A DNA stretch of 64,000 nucleotides from Bin5 sp022827195 (lineage in GTDB: Bacteria > Chloroflexota > Anaerolineae > Caldilineales > Caldilineaceae): contig OZ242331.1 of the NCBI GenBank assembly GCA_965208275.1, forward strand, positions 744,001 to 808,000, written 5' to 3'. Below the pieces are notes generated by a model. It was not told the origin of the DNA. It saw only the letters and a program-made list of their open reading frames with translations, and searched no databases. This document shows, piece after piece, positions 16,902-24,693 of this stretch (within the stretch, counting starts at the first letter, position 1; every line of letters starts with the position of its first letter). Both the position numbers and the translations under genes were made by a program.

Positions 16902-19900
16902 ATGAGTGAAGCGCCTTCGATGCAGGAAACGATCCGCAGGTTGAACGATTTCTGGGCTGCGCGCGGCTGTCTGATCTGGCAGCCCCACAGCGAAAAGCTG
17001 GGCGCGGGTACGATGAACCCGGCGACGGTGCTGCGCGTGCTCGGACCGGAGCCGTGGAACGTCGCCTACGTGGAGCCTTCCTTCCGAGCTGATGATGGCC
17101 GCTACGCCGAGAACCCGAACCGGATGCAGATGCACACCCAGTACCAGGTCATCCTCAAGCCCGACCCGGGCAATCCGCAGGAGCTCTACCTGAGCAGCCT
17201 GGAGGCGATCGGTCTGGAGCGGGCGCGGCACGACATACGCTTTGTGGAGGACAATTGGGAGTCGCCGGCGCTGGGCGCGTGGGGTCTCGGCTGGGAGGTC
17301 TGGCTGGACGGGCAGGAGATCACGCAGTTCACCTATTTTCAGCAGGCGGGCGGGGTCAGCCTGGACCCAGTGAGCGTGGAGATTACCTACGGGCTTGAGC
17401 GGATCGTCATGTACCTGCAACGGCGCAGCGAGGTCTGGTCGATAGATTTCGACGGCGTGCACACATACGGAGATATCTACCGCCGGCAGGAAATCGAGCA
17501 CTGCATCTACAACTTTGAACTGGCAGATGTCGAGCGGCAGAGGGCGATGTGCGACCTCTACAGCGCCGAGGCCGAGGCCTGCATCGAACGGGGACTCGTA
17601 GCCCCGGCACATGACTACGTGTTGCGCCAGAGTCAGGCCTTTAACATCCTGGACACGCGCGGCGCGATCGGCGTGACCGAGCGGGCAAAGTTCTTCGCGG
17701 CCATGCGGAGCCAGGCGCGCCGAATTTCAGAGCTGTACCTGGAGCAGAGGCAGCGCGAGGAGTATCCGTGGCTGGCGAACGGCGAGGCGCCCATACGGCG
17801 TGCGGAAGAGCAGGCGAAGAAGGCGGTTCAAGCCTCCGCCCCGGCCAGCGGGCCGCAGTCTCTGCTGATCGAATTGGGCAGCGAGGAGCTGCCTCCCGCC
17901 GACGTCCAGACAGGCATTGCGCAGATGGAGTTGCGGCTGCGCGAGCTGCTGACGGAGGCAAGGCTTACCCACGGGGGCCTCTCGGTTACCGGTACGCCCC
18001 GCCGGCTTGTGGCGTACGTGCAGGCGCTGGCACCTCGTCAGCAGGAAGAGATCCTCGAACGCCGCGGCCCGCCGGCCGAACGCGCTTTTGACAGCGACGG
18101 CCAGCCGACCAAGGCGGCGATAGGCTTCGCGCGCGGGCAAGGTGTGCAGCCATCGGAGCTGGAGGTGCGCGACAACTATGTGTACGCGGTGAGCAGGCTG
18201 GAGGGCGAGCCGACCGCGTCAGTGCTTCCCCAACTCATCGAGGAACTGCTTGACGGTGTGCAGTGGGGCAGGACGATGCGGTGGAATGGCAGCAATAAGA
18301 GTTATCCGAGACCGTTGCGCTGGATCGTCGCGCTCTACGGCGCGGAGGTCGTGCCAGTGTCGTGGGCGCAGGTGAGGAGCGGGCGGGTCAGTCGCGGTGC
18401 ACGCTTTCGCGACGCGCGCGCCGGCCTGGCGACGGGCGAGTTCACCTCGTTCTCGATTGCGGATGCCGACAGCTATTTTGAGACCGTGGCGGCGCAGGGG
18501 ATCCTCCTGGACCGGGAGGCGCGCCGCGAGCGGATCGGGGCAGCCGTGAGAGAGGAGGTCGCGCGTGCCGGGGGATTCCATGACTCGACTGCGGAGGGCG
18601 ACCTGCTGGACGAAGTAACTGACCTGGTGGAGGCGCCGCAGGCCATTCTCGGCACGTTTGAGTCGCGCTTCCTGAGCCTACCGCAGCCGATCCTGACGGC
18701 GGTGATGAAGAAGCATCAGAGGTACTTTCCGGTCCTGGCGCAGGGGGAGGACGGTATGAGCGACGGCTCGCTTCTGCCCTTCTTTGTCACCATTGCCAAC
18801 GCCGATGAGCTAGCCAACCCGGACGTCGTACGGGAGGGGAACGAGGGAGTTATTCGTGCCCGATACGCTGACGCCGAGTTCTTTTTTCGACAGGATACAG
18901 GCAGACCGCTAGACAGCTTTACGTCGCGTCTCGGCACGCTCACCTTTCACACCAAACTCGGCTCGATGTTGGAGAAAGTGGCGCGACTGGAGGTGCTGGC
19001 GCCCCAGGTCGCCGGCCTTCTGGGCAGCGAAGAGGATGTCGTCGAAACGGCGCGCGAGGCCGCCGCGCTGTGCAAGTCGGACCTGGTGACGTCGATGGTT
19101 GTGGAGATGACAAGTTTGCAAGGCGTGATGGGGGAGATCTACGCGCGCAGGGGTGGTGTGCAGCCGGCGGTGGCGCAGGCGATCCGGGAGCACTATCTGC
19201 CCCGCTTTGACGGTGACGCCATCCCTGAGAGCGATGCGGGTCTTGTCTTGAGCCTGGCGGACAAGCTGGACAGCCTGGTTGGGCTGTTCGGCGCAGGCGT
19301 AACGCCGAGCGGCAGCGCGGACCCTTTTGGCCTGCGCCGCGCCGCGCTGGGGATCGTGAACGCGTTGACCCTGGGCAAGCGGAGATTCGATCTGACTGTG
19401 GCCCTGGAATTGGCGGCCGCGCGCTATGACGGCCTGCTGTCTGACACAGCCGTATCCGGCGCAATCGGGTTCATCGTCCGGCGGCTGGACGGGCGGCTGC
19501 GCGAGAGCGGCTACGCGCCCGATGTTGTGGACGCAGTGCTGGCTGCGCGGGGGGACGATCCCTTCGCGGCCGTAGTGGCAGTGCAACATCTCGCGGCGGC
19601 GGTCGCTTCACCAGGGTGGGAGGAGTCCTTCACGGCATTTTCCCGCTGCGCCCGCATCGTGCGCGGCATTGACCGCGAGCTGCCCCTGAATCCTTCTGCT
19701 TATCAGGTTGACGAGGAGCGCGCATTGCACCGAGTCTACACAGGCGCGGCCGCAGAACTGGACAGTGCGGACGACGCCTCTGAAGCATTGGGGCCGGTTC
19801 TGGCCGCCATTGCTCCGCCGATCAACCGTTTCTTTGACGCGGTGTTGGTGAACGCCGAGCAGGAGGACGTGCGCTTGGCGCGACAAGCGCTCGTGCAGCG

Positions 19901-19955
19901 AATCGCCCGCTTGTCGACCCGGGTGGCCGATCTCAGCCTTCTGCAGGGATTCTGA
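16902..19955 (+). CDS. glyQS: Glycyl-tRNA synthetase, fused alpha and beta chains
   Basis: Charges tRNA-Gly in translation. One 1017-residue chain carries the catalytic alpha part (residues 1 to about 290, starting MQETIRRLNDFWAARGC, with LGPEPWNVAYVEPS and GLERIVMYLQ) joined by a short Ala-rich linker to the beta part (from LLIELGSEELPP near residue 318). The beta part includes GTPRRL, MRWNGSNKSYPRPLRW, the HD-like region and a C-terminal anticodon-binding segment. Most bacteria with this enzyme type make the two chains separately. The ATG at 16902 fits the alpha N-terminus; an in-frame extension to 16821 overlaps the preceding gene. Confidence 0.95.
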   Translation: MSEAPSMQETIRRLNDFWAARGCLIWQPHSEKLGAGTMNPATVLRVLGPEPWNVAYVEPSFRADDGRYAENPNRMQMHTQYQVILKPDPGNPQELYLSSLEAIGLERARHDIRFVEDNWESPALGAWGLGWEVWLDGQEITQFTYFQQAGGVSLDPVSVEITYGLERIVMYLQRRSEVWSIDFDGVHTYGDIYRRQEIEHCIYNFELADVERQRAMCDLYSAEAEACIERGLVAPAHDYVLRQSQAFNILDTRGAIGVTERAKFFAAMRSQARRISELYLEQRQREEYPWLANGEAPIRRAEEQAKKAVQASAPASGPQSLLIELGSEELPPADVQTGIAQMELRLRELLTEARLTHGGLSVTGTPRRLVAYVQALAPRQQEEILERRGPPAERAFDSDGQPTKAAIGFARGQGVQPSELEVRDNYVYAVSRLEGEPTASVLPQLIEELLDGVQWGRTMRWNGSNKSYPRPLRWIVALYGAEVVPVSWAQVRSGRVSRGARFRDARAGLATGEFTSFSIADADSYFETVAAQGILLDREARRERIGAAVREEVARAGGFHDSTAEGDLLDEVTDLVEAPQAILGTFESRFLSLPQPILTAVMKKHQRYFPVLAQGEDGMSDGSLLPFFVTIANADELANPDVVREGNEGVIRARYADAEFFFRQDTGRPLDSFTSRLGTLTFHTKLGSMLEKVARLEVLAPQVAGLLGSEEDVVETAREAAALCKSDLVTSMVVEMTSLQGVMGEIYARRGGVQPAVAQAIREHYLPRFDGDAIPESDAGLVLSLADKLDSLVGLFGAGVTPSGSADPFGLRRAALGIVNALTLGKRRFDLTVALELAAARYDGLLSDTAVSGAIGFIVRRLDGRLRESGYAPDVVDAVLAARGDDPFAAVVAVQHLAAAVASPGWEESFTAFSRCARIVRGIDRELPLNPSAYQVDEERALHRVYTGAAAELDSADDASEALGPVLAAIAPPINRFFDAVLVNAEQEDVRLARQALVQRIARLSTRVADLSLLQGF

Positions 19956-20102
19956 TCGCCTGTGTTCCGAACAGAGGGATGATGATATAGTATGGTGGAA
20001 CTGGCGCAGGACTGGCAACTGCAAACGCGACAACCAAGAACCATATCAGCCTGAGCGCATCGCACGCGGCGCGATTCAGTGCAGATTAGTGCAGGAGGGA
20101 AA

Positions 20103-20906
20103 ATGATGGAGACGAGCTACCTGGCAGGCAAAAAAGTAGGCGAGGGGCAGATCGAGGCCTGGACAGAGGAGTTTTACCGCGAAGGCTGCCTGTTTCTGCG
20201 CAACGTGCTGCCGCCGGACTGGACGGCTGAACTGCGAGCCGACCTTGAATTTGCCTTGCGGGAGAACCCCAACGGCCTGAACAATCAGAGTCACCGCGCG
20301 CATCTGGCCCATCGTCTCTTCGAGACCAGCGCCGCCAATCTCCGCCTGTTCGCCATGGAGCCGATGATTTCGCTTGCCGAGGCGATTATTGGGCCGGACT
20401 GCCATGTGATACACAATAACTCCTTTATCTCCCCGCCGGGCGGCGGATTGGAGGGCTGGCACCAGGACGACCGTCCGCACTATATCGTCACCGATGGCGA
20501 GCCGCCGGCCAACGTGCACCTGCCTGTCCTCTTTTTTACCGCTAACTACTACCTGACCGATGTGACCGAAATCGAGCACGGCGGCACGGAGACAGTACCG
20601 CGCTCGCATCTGTTTGGAGTCAGTCCGCCGCGGCAGCTTGATGGCACCGAGTGGGAAGACGGCATTCAGTACAATCTTGGGCCGGCTGGCAGCGTCGTTC
20701 TCTTCAACAATCAGGTCTGGCACCAGGGCGGTGCCAACCGCAGCCAGCGCGTCCGCTACATAACGCAGGTCACTTACGGGCGGCGCATCATCGGCCACAA
20801 GTACTATCCTTTCATGAACTACTCGATGCCTGAGCACGTCTATGACGGCGCGGATGAGAGGCTGCGGCGGGTCCTCGGCTTCTTGCCCCATGGGTCCTAC
20901 GGGTAA
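20103..20906 (+). CDS. Phytanoyl-CoA dioxygenase (PhyH) family, Fe(II)/2-oxoglutarate oxygenase
   Basis: A non-heme iron oxygenase of 267 residues that would hydroxylate a small organic substrate with O2 and 2-oxoglutarate. The iron triad is visible: His and Asp in GWHQDDRPHY (about residue 118) and the distal His in NQVWHQGG (about residue 210). AGGAGGG at 20093-20099 supports the start at 20103 or 20106; a GTG at 20079 lacks such a site. An SDR coding region follows in the same frame after the TAA. Substrate unknown. Confidence 0.85.
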   Translation: MMETSYLAGKKVGEGQIEAWTEEFYREGCLFLRNVLPPDWTAELRADLEFALRENPNGLNNQSHRAHLAHRLFETSAANLRLFAMEPMISLAEAIIGPDCHVIHNNSFISPPGGGLEGWHQDDRPHYIVTDGEPPANVHLPVLFFTANYYLTDVTEIEHGGTETVPRSHLFGVSPPRQLDGTEWEDGIQYNLGPAGSVVLFNNQVWHQGGANRSQRVRYITQVTYGRRIIGHKYYPFMNYSMPEHVYDGADERLRRVLGFLPHGSYG

Positions 20907-20945
20907 CCAGGGGCTGGCGGCGAAGGGCCGGCGAATTCTCCATCG

Positions 20946-21749
20946 ATTGGACGGAGCTATCAGAGAGCGAAATTTAGGGGAATCGCAGGCAAGCGGGTAT
21001 TCATTACCGCGGGCGCGGGAGGCATCGGGCGCGCTATCGCCGACGGCTTCCTGCAGGCCGGCGCACGCGTGCACGTTTGCGACGTGGATGAAGCGGCACT
21101 AGCTGAAATGACTGGCGCGTGCGATGGGCTGTCCGTCTCGCGCGCCGACGTGGCCGAGTGGGAGGAGCTTCGAGCGGCGTTTGGCGAGGCGGCCATGGCG
21201 CTGGGCGGGCTTGACGTTCTGGTGAACAATGCCGGCATTCCCGGCCCGACCGCAAGCGCCGAGGAGATCTTGCCGACGGACTGGCAACGCACGATCGATG
21301 TGAATCTGAATGGGGCGTTTTACGGTGCCCGCCTCGCAATTCCCCTGTTGAAAGCGAGCGGCGGCGGGTCCATCGTCAATATTTCCTCTACGGCCGGACA
21401 GCATGGCTACCCACTGAGAACACCATATGCCGCCTCCAAGTGGGGGCTGATCGGCCTGACCAAGACGCTGGCCATGGAGCTGGGGTCGCACGGGATTCGG
21501 GTGAATGCGATCTGTCCGGGTGCGGTCGATGGCGCGCGCATAGAAGGCGTCATCGAAGCCAAGGCGGCGGCGCGCGGCGTAAGCGCGAGTGAGATCCGTG
21601 CGGCCTATCTCGGCAAGAGCTCGCTGGGTACGCTCATTGACGCCGATGACGTCGCCGAGACGGTTCTATTTCTCTGTTCCGAAGGTGGCGCACGCATCTC
21701 CGGCCAGGCGCTGGCGGTGGACGGCCATACAGAGACGCTGCGCATGTGA
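20946..21749 (+). CDS. Short-chain dehydrogenase/reductase with no ordinary start codon
   Basis: The classical SDR features are intact: the N-terminal cofactor motif TAGAGGIG (Ala at the second position instead of the commoner Gly), NNAG, catalytic Ser in ISST, YAASK, and CPGAV. However, between the preceding TAA (20904) and the cofactor motif there is no ATG, GTG or TTG in frame. ATT at 20946 or ATC at 20982 are the only weak options, and the first GTG (21069) falls after the motif. The open frame runs in phase from just behind the PhyH stop. Either a rare start codon is used, a start was lost by mutation, or the two genes were once fused. Confidence 0.7.
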   Translation: MGRSYQRAKFRGIAGKRVFITAGAGGIGRAIADGFLQAGARVHVCDVDEAALAEMTGACDGLSVSRADVAEWEELRAAFGEAAMALGGLDVLVNNAGIPGPTASAEEILPTDWQRTIDVNLNGAFYGARLAIPLLKASGGGSIVNISSTAGQHGYPLRTPYAASKWGLIGLTKTLAMELGSHGIRVNAICPGAVDGARIEGVIEAKAAARGVSASEIRAAYLGKSSLGTLIDADDVAETVLFLCSEGGARISGQALAVDGHTETLRM

Positions 21750-21862
21750 GTGGGGCCAGAGTCCGCAGTGCCGCGGCCCTGCATACAGACAGTTCCAAAC
21801 ACCCCTTTTTTGGCAGGCGCCGCGATGTCCTTGCAAGTGGCGCCGCGCCACCGGCCACAGGA

Positions 21863-21891
21863 TTGCTCTACGGTCAGGGCTGTGTTACATT
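21863..21891 (+). promoter_or_regulatory. Possible rex promoter
   Basis: TTGCTC and TACATT are spaced by 17 bp in the 270-bp gap upstream of rex. The boxes are imperfect, and no convincing inverted Rex operator was found across them. Confidence 0.3.
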
Positions 21892-22019
21892 TAGTGAATT
21901 ATTTCGCAACCGGCAACAAGTTGCGCGGGCCACGACGACGTCCGCGTTGCGCCAGTGTCGGCCTCGTGTGTTTCGTCCGCAGCGCGGCATAACGATGCGT
22001 ATGCGGAGACTGCCCGGTC

Positions 22020-22688
22020 ATGTTGAGAGAAGGCGGCTACGCGGTGGCGAGCGACGCAAGAGTGCAGGAAAAGGCTTCAATACCCGATATTGTGATCGGC
22101 CGGCTGCCTGTCTACCTGCGGACACTACGCTTGTTGGCGGACGATGGCCGGGAGGTAACCTCCAGCCAGGAGTTGGGCGAGCACCTGGGCATCAGCTCGG
22201 CGCAGATTCGCAAAGACCTGAGCCACTTCGGTGAGTTTGGCAAGCAGGGCACAGGATACAATATCGATTTCTTGTGCCAGCAGTTGCAGAAGATCCTGAA
22301 CGTTGACCGCATCTGGCCTGTGATTTTGGTGGGGGCGGGATCGCTGGGCACGGCGATCGCAAACTACCAGGAATTCGAATCGAGCGGCTTTCGCATTGTC
22401 GCGGTGATGGACGAAGACCCGCAGAAGATCGGGAAGCCCATCGGCCAGGGTTTGCAGATCGGGGATTTCGCCGACCTCGGCAGGAGTGTCGCCGATTCTG
22501 GGGCACAGATAGCGGTGATGGCCGTTCCCGCGCATGCGGCCCAGCGGGTGGCCAACGAGCTGGTCGAAGCCGGGCTGAACAGCATTCTCTGTTACGCCCC
22601 AATTACCTTGTCGGCCCCGTCGCATGTGCGGGTTGAGTACATCGACCCGGTTGTACATTTCCAGCACATGACCTACTACCTGAGATGA
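22020..22688 (+). CDS. rex: Redox-sensing transcriptional repressor Rex
   Basis: Binds DNA when the NADH/NAD+ ratio is low and releases it when NADH accumulates, controlling fermentative and respiratory genes. The 222-residue protein has an N-terminal winged helix (IPDIVIGRLPVYLRTL, SAQIRKDLSHFGEFGKQGTGY at residues about 60-80) and a Rossmann domain (LVGAGSLGTAI near residue 105, then VMDEDPQKIG). The C-terminal domain-swap helix ends VHFQHMTYYL. Complete and of normal length. It stands alone on the plus strand and converges with rsmG. Confidence 0.95.
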   Translation: MLREGGYAVASDARVQEKASIPDIVIGRLPVYLRTLRLLADDGREVTSSQELGEHLGISSAQIRKDLSHFGEFGKQGTGYNIDFLCQQLQKILNVDRIWPVILVGAGSLGTAIANYQEFESSGFRIVAVMDEDPQKIGKPIGQGLQIGDFADLGRSVADSGAQIAVMAVPAHAAQRVANELVEAGLNSILCYAPITLSAPSHVRVEYIDPVVHFQHMTYYLR

Positions 22689-22720
22689 TCGGTCCAGCGC
22701 GATGCGGGCAGGACACTGCG

Positions 22721-23452
22721 TCAAAGTGGACACTTACGCGGCAGTCCCTGCTGCCTTGGGTAGAGTTTGGGCGTCCTGCGGAGCTTGCGGAGGAGTAGAA
22801 TCCGCCTTTCCTCGTCCAGGTCCGGTACTTCAACCGGCGCGAAGCGGACTGTATCACCGCCCAGCAGCTCGATGGCATGGCGCGCCTCGATGAACTCTTC
22901 TGACGCGTTCGGCCCCTTATACACAACCGCCAATCCCTCCCGTCGGGCGAACGGCAGAAGGTACTCGGCCAGGGTGTTCAGTCGCGCTACTGCTCTGGCG
23001 GCAACCAGATCGAACTGGCCGCGATAGTGCGGCAGATGGCCCAACTCCTCGGCCCTGCCCTGGACGAGCCGAACGTTCTGCAGGCCCAATGCGTCGACAA
23101 CTTCGCCGAGAAAGCGGATCTTCTTGGACGTGCCGTCAACTAGAGTGAGTTTCAGGCTGGGCCAGGCGATCTTCAGCGGCAGTCCTGGGAAGCCGGCGCC
23201 GGTACCTATGTCGACGCAGGACAGCGGCTGACGCGGGGGCAGAGGCGCCCCGATCTCCTCGGCGATGAGTGGAAGGCCGACCAGGCAGTCGAGGAAATGC
23301 TTTGTTTGGACGCCCTCAATGTCGGCGATAGCGGTCAGATTCATCTTTTCGTTCCACTCGGCAAGCAGGGCGGCGTAGGCCCTGAACTGGTCGATCTGAT
23401 TGCGAGCGAGTGGTACGCGCAGGGCGTCTGCCCCGGCGATCAATGTCTGCAT
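22721..23452 (-). CDS. rsmG: 16S rRNA (guanine527-N7)-methyltransferase RsmG (GidB)
   Basis: Methylates G527 of 16S rRNA using S-adenosylmethionine; loss gives low-level streptomycin resistance in studied bacteria. The protein has 243 residues. The SAM site is CVDIGTGAGFPGLPLKI (about residue 79), followed by LTLVDGTSKKIRFL and the family segment LVAARAVARLNTLAEYLLP. The N-terminal WNEKMNLTAI is also typical. It converges with rex, 32 bp apart, and diverges from the Nudix gene 26 bp away. Confidence 0.95.
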   Translation of the reverse strand: MQTLIAGADALRVPLARNQIDQFRAYAALLAEWNEKMNLTAIADIEGVQTKHFLDCLVGLPLIAEEIGAPLPPRQPLSCVDIGTGAGFPGLPLKIAWPSLKLTLVDGTSKKIRFLGEVVDALGLQNVRLVQGRAEELGHLPHYRGQFDLVAARAVARLNTLAEYLLPFARREGLAVVYKGPNASEEFIEARHAIELLGGDTVRFAPVEVPDLDEERRILLLRKLRRTPKLYPRQQGLPRKCPL

Positions 23453-23478
23453 GAGGGCATTCTAGCACAGGAGGCGGG

Positions 23479-23943
23479 GTGTTGAAGAGAGTCCGATACG
23501 CGGCGGCTGGCGGCGTGGTCGTGCAGAGGGATGTATTGCAGGGCCTGCCGGCGGCGGAGACCCATCTGCTTCTGCTGGACCGGCCCCGCCGGGCGGAGGT
23601 TCGGTTGCCCAAGGGGCATATCGATCCGGGCGAAAGCGCGGAGGAGGCTGCTCTGCGCGAAACGTGCGAAGAGTCCGGCTACTGCGACCTGGATGTTTTG
23701 GCCGACCTGGGGCGGCGAACGGTCGAATTCGAATACAAGGGCAGGCACTACGAGCGCGAGGACCATTACTTTCTGATGCGTCTCCTGTCTGCGCGGCAGA
23801 TTGCTCGACCGGTCAGTGACGCCAGGCAGTTCAGGGTAGTGTGGGCGCCCCTTTCAGAGGCGTGCGGACGATTGACCTTTGAGATTGAGCAGCTTTTTGC
23901 CAAAGACGCCGTGGTTGCGCTGCGCAATGTGCCCGGTTTGTGA
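23479..23943 (+). CDS. Nudix hydrolase
   Basis: Hydrolyses a nucleoside diphosphate linked to another group; the exact substrate is unknown. The Nudix box fits GX5EX7REUXEEXGU: G at HIDPGES, then the RETCEESGY helix, at about residues 53-75 of 154. The start is GTG at 23479 (or TTG at 23482), preceded by GGAGGCGG. It is divergent from rsmG, with only 26 bp between the starts. Confidence 0.9.
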   Translation: MLKRVRYAAAGGVVVQRDVLQGLPAAETHLLLLDRPRRAEVRLPKGHIDPGESAEEAALRETCEESGYCDLDVLADLGRRTVEFEYKGRHYEREDHYFLMRLLSARQIARPVSDARQFRVVWAPLSEACGRLTFEIEQLFAKDAVVALRNVPGL

Positions 23944-24080
23944 AAGCTGGATGGAAGCAAAAACCGGGAAAACGGTGTTCCCGGTTTGGCATCCCAACTC
24001 AAATGTCAGTTGCTGGTAGGCGCTGGCGTCGCTCCTGGATTCAGGAGCGCCAGCCGCGCGCCAACTGGACGCGCGCAGCC

Positions 24081-24100
24081 GGGCTGCCTCAAAGCAGCCC
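24081..24100 (-). terminator. Hairpin downstream of infA
   Basis: GGGCTGC and GCAGCCC pair across a 6-base loop (8 bp with the flanking C-G). It lies 7-26 bases after the infA stop on the minus strand. A weaker stem lies further on at about 24024-24055. No long T run is present, so termination efficiency is unclear. Confidence 0.5.
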
Positions 24101-24106
24101 GCACTG

Positions 24107-24322
24107 CTACTTGCGCCGATATGTAATGCGTCCTCTTGTCAGATCGTAAGGGCTCATATCGACTCTCACTTTGTCGCCGAGGAAGACACGGATGTAGTTT
24201 CTTCGCATCTTGCCGGACAAGTAGGCAAGTACAACGTGTCCGTTTTCGAGCTCCACCCGAAACTGGGCATTGGGCAGTGCCTCGACGACTTTACCTTCCA
24301 GTGTGAGAATTTCTTCAGCCAT
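24107..24322 (-). CDS. infA: Translation initiation factor IF-1
   Basis: Single OB-fold protein that occupies the A site of the small subunit during initiation. The 71 residues begin MAEEILTLEGKVVEALPNA and include MRRNYIRVFLGDKVRVDMSPYDL-type signatures near residues 38-60; the family ends in R-ITYRRK as seen here. An in-frame extension of nine residues upstream is not conserved in the family and is dropped. It follows rpsU by about 50 bp on the same strand and is probably co-transcribed with it. Confidence 0.95.
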   Translation of the reverse strand: MAEEILTLEGKVVEALPNAQFRVELENGHVVLAYLSGKMRRNYIRVFLGDKVRVDMSPYDLTRGRITYRRK

Positions 24323-24373
24323 AGTTTTCCGTCGTTGGGCGGCAACCAACTTGCCTGCTGCTTGTAGGGTCTC

Positions 24374-24577
24374 TTAGCGGAAGGAACGGGCCGCGTTGCG
24401 CCGGGCCTTCCTGATGGCCTTCTGCTTGTTGATGCGGCGGACTTCGCTCTTGGACGTAAACCAGCGCTTCTGCCGCACGATGGGCAAGATGCGGGCCTCG
24501 GCAACCGACTTGCGGAAGCGACGCATCAGGCTCTCCTGGGACTCGCCGGGTCTCAGTTCAACGCTTATCGCACTCAC
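24374..24577 (-). CDS. rpsU: Small ribosomal subunit protein bS21
   Basis: A basic 67-residue ribosomal protein that helps mRNA engagement on the 30S subunit. Family marks are the LRPGESQESLMRRFRKSV N-terminal half and the Arg/Lys-rich tail KAIRKARRNAARSF. The start is GTG at 24577 directly behind a strong GAAGGGG ribosome site. A promoter and a leader hairpin lie between it and rpsA. Confidence 0.93.
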   Translation of the reverse strand: MSAISVELRPGESQESLMRRFRKSVAEARILPIVRQKRWFTSKSEVRRINKQKAIRKARRNAARSFR

Positions 24578-24614
24578 CCCCTTCAGAAGGTTTCCTTGAA
24601 TCTAGCAAAGCAAG

Positions 24615-24648
24615 CCTGCCAGCCCAATTGATTCAAAAGACTGGCAGG
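24615..24648 (-). promoter_or_regulatory. Leader hairpin of rpsU or terminator of rpsA
   Basis: CCTGCCAG and CTGGCAGG pair perfectly over an 18-base loop. Given the promoter at 24656-24685, an rpsU transcript would begin with this hairpin. It also lies 46 bases beyond the rpsA stop, so it could end the rpsA message; no strong T run follows. Confidence 0.5.
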
Positions 24649-24655
24649 TTCCGAC

Positions 24656-24685
24656 ATTATAGACGATGAATCACCTGGATTGCAA
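24656..24685 (-). promoter_or_regulatory. rpsU: Promoter for rpsU-infA
   Basis: On the minus strand TTGCAA is followed after 18 bp by a perfect TATAAT. The site lies immediately after the rpsA stop codon, giving rpsU-infA their own promoter. Confidence 0.6.
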
Positions 24686-24693
24686 ACTTTGGC

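Noticed and set aside
21880..21905. Possible Rex operator upstream of rex
   Set aside because: TGTTACATTTAGTGAA is not a proper inverted repeat of the TTGTGA type; half-sites do not match.
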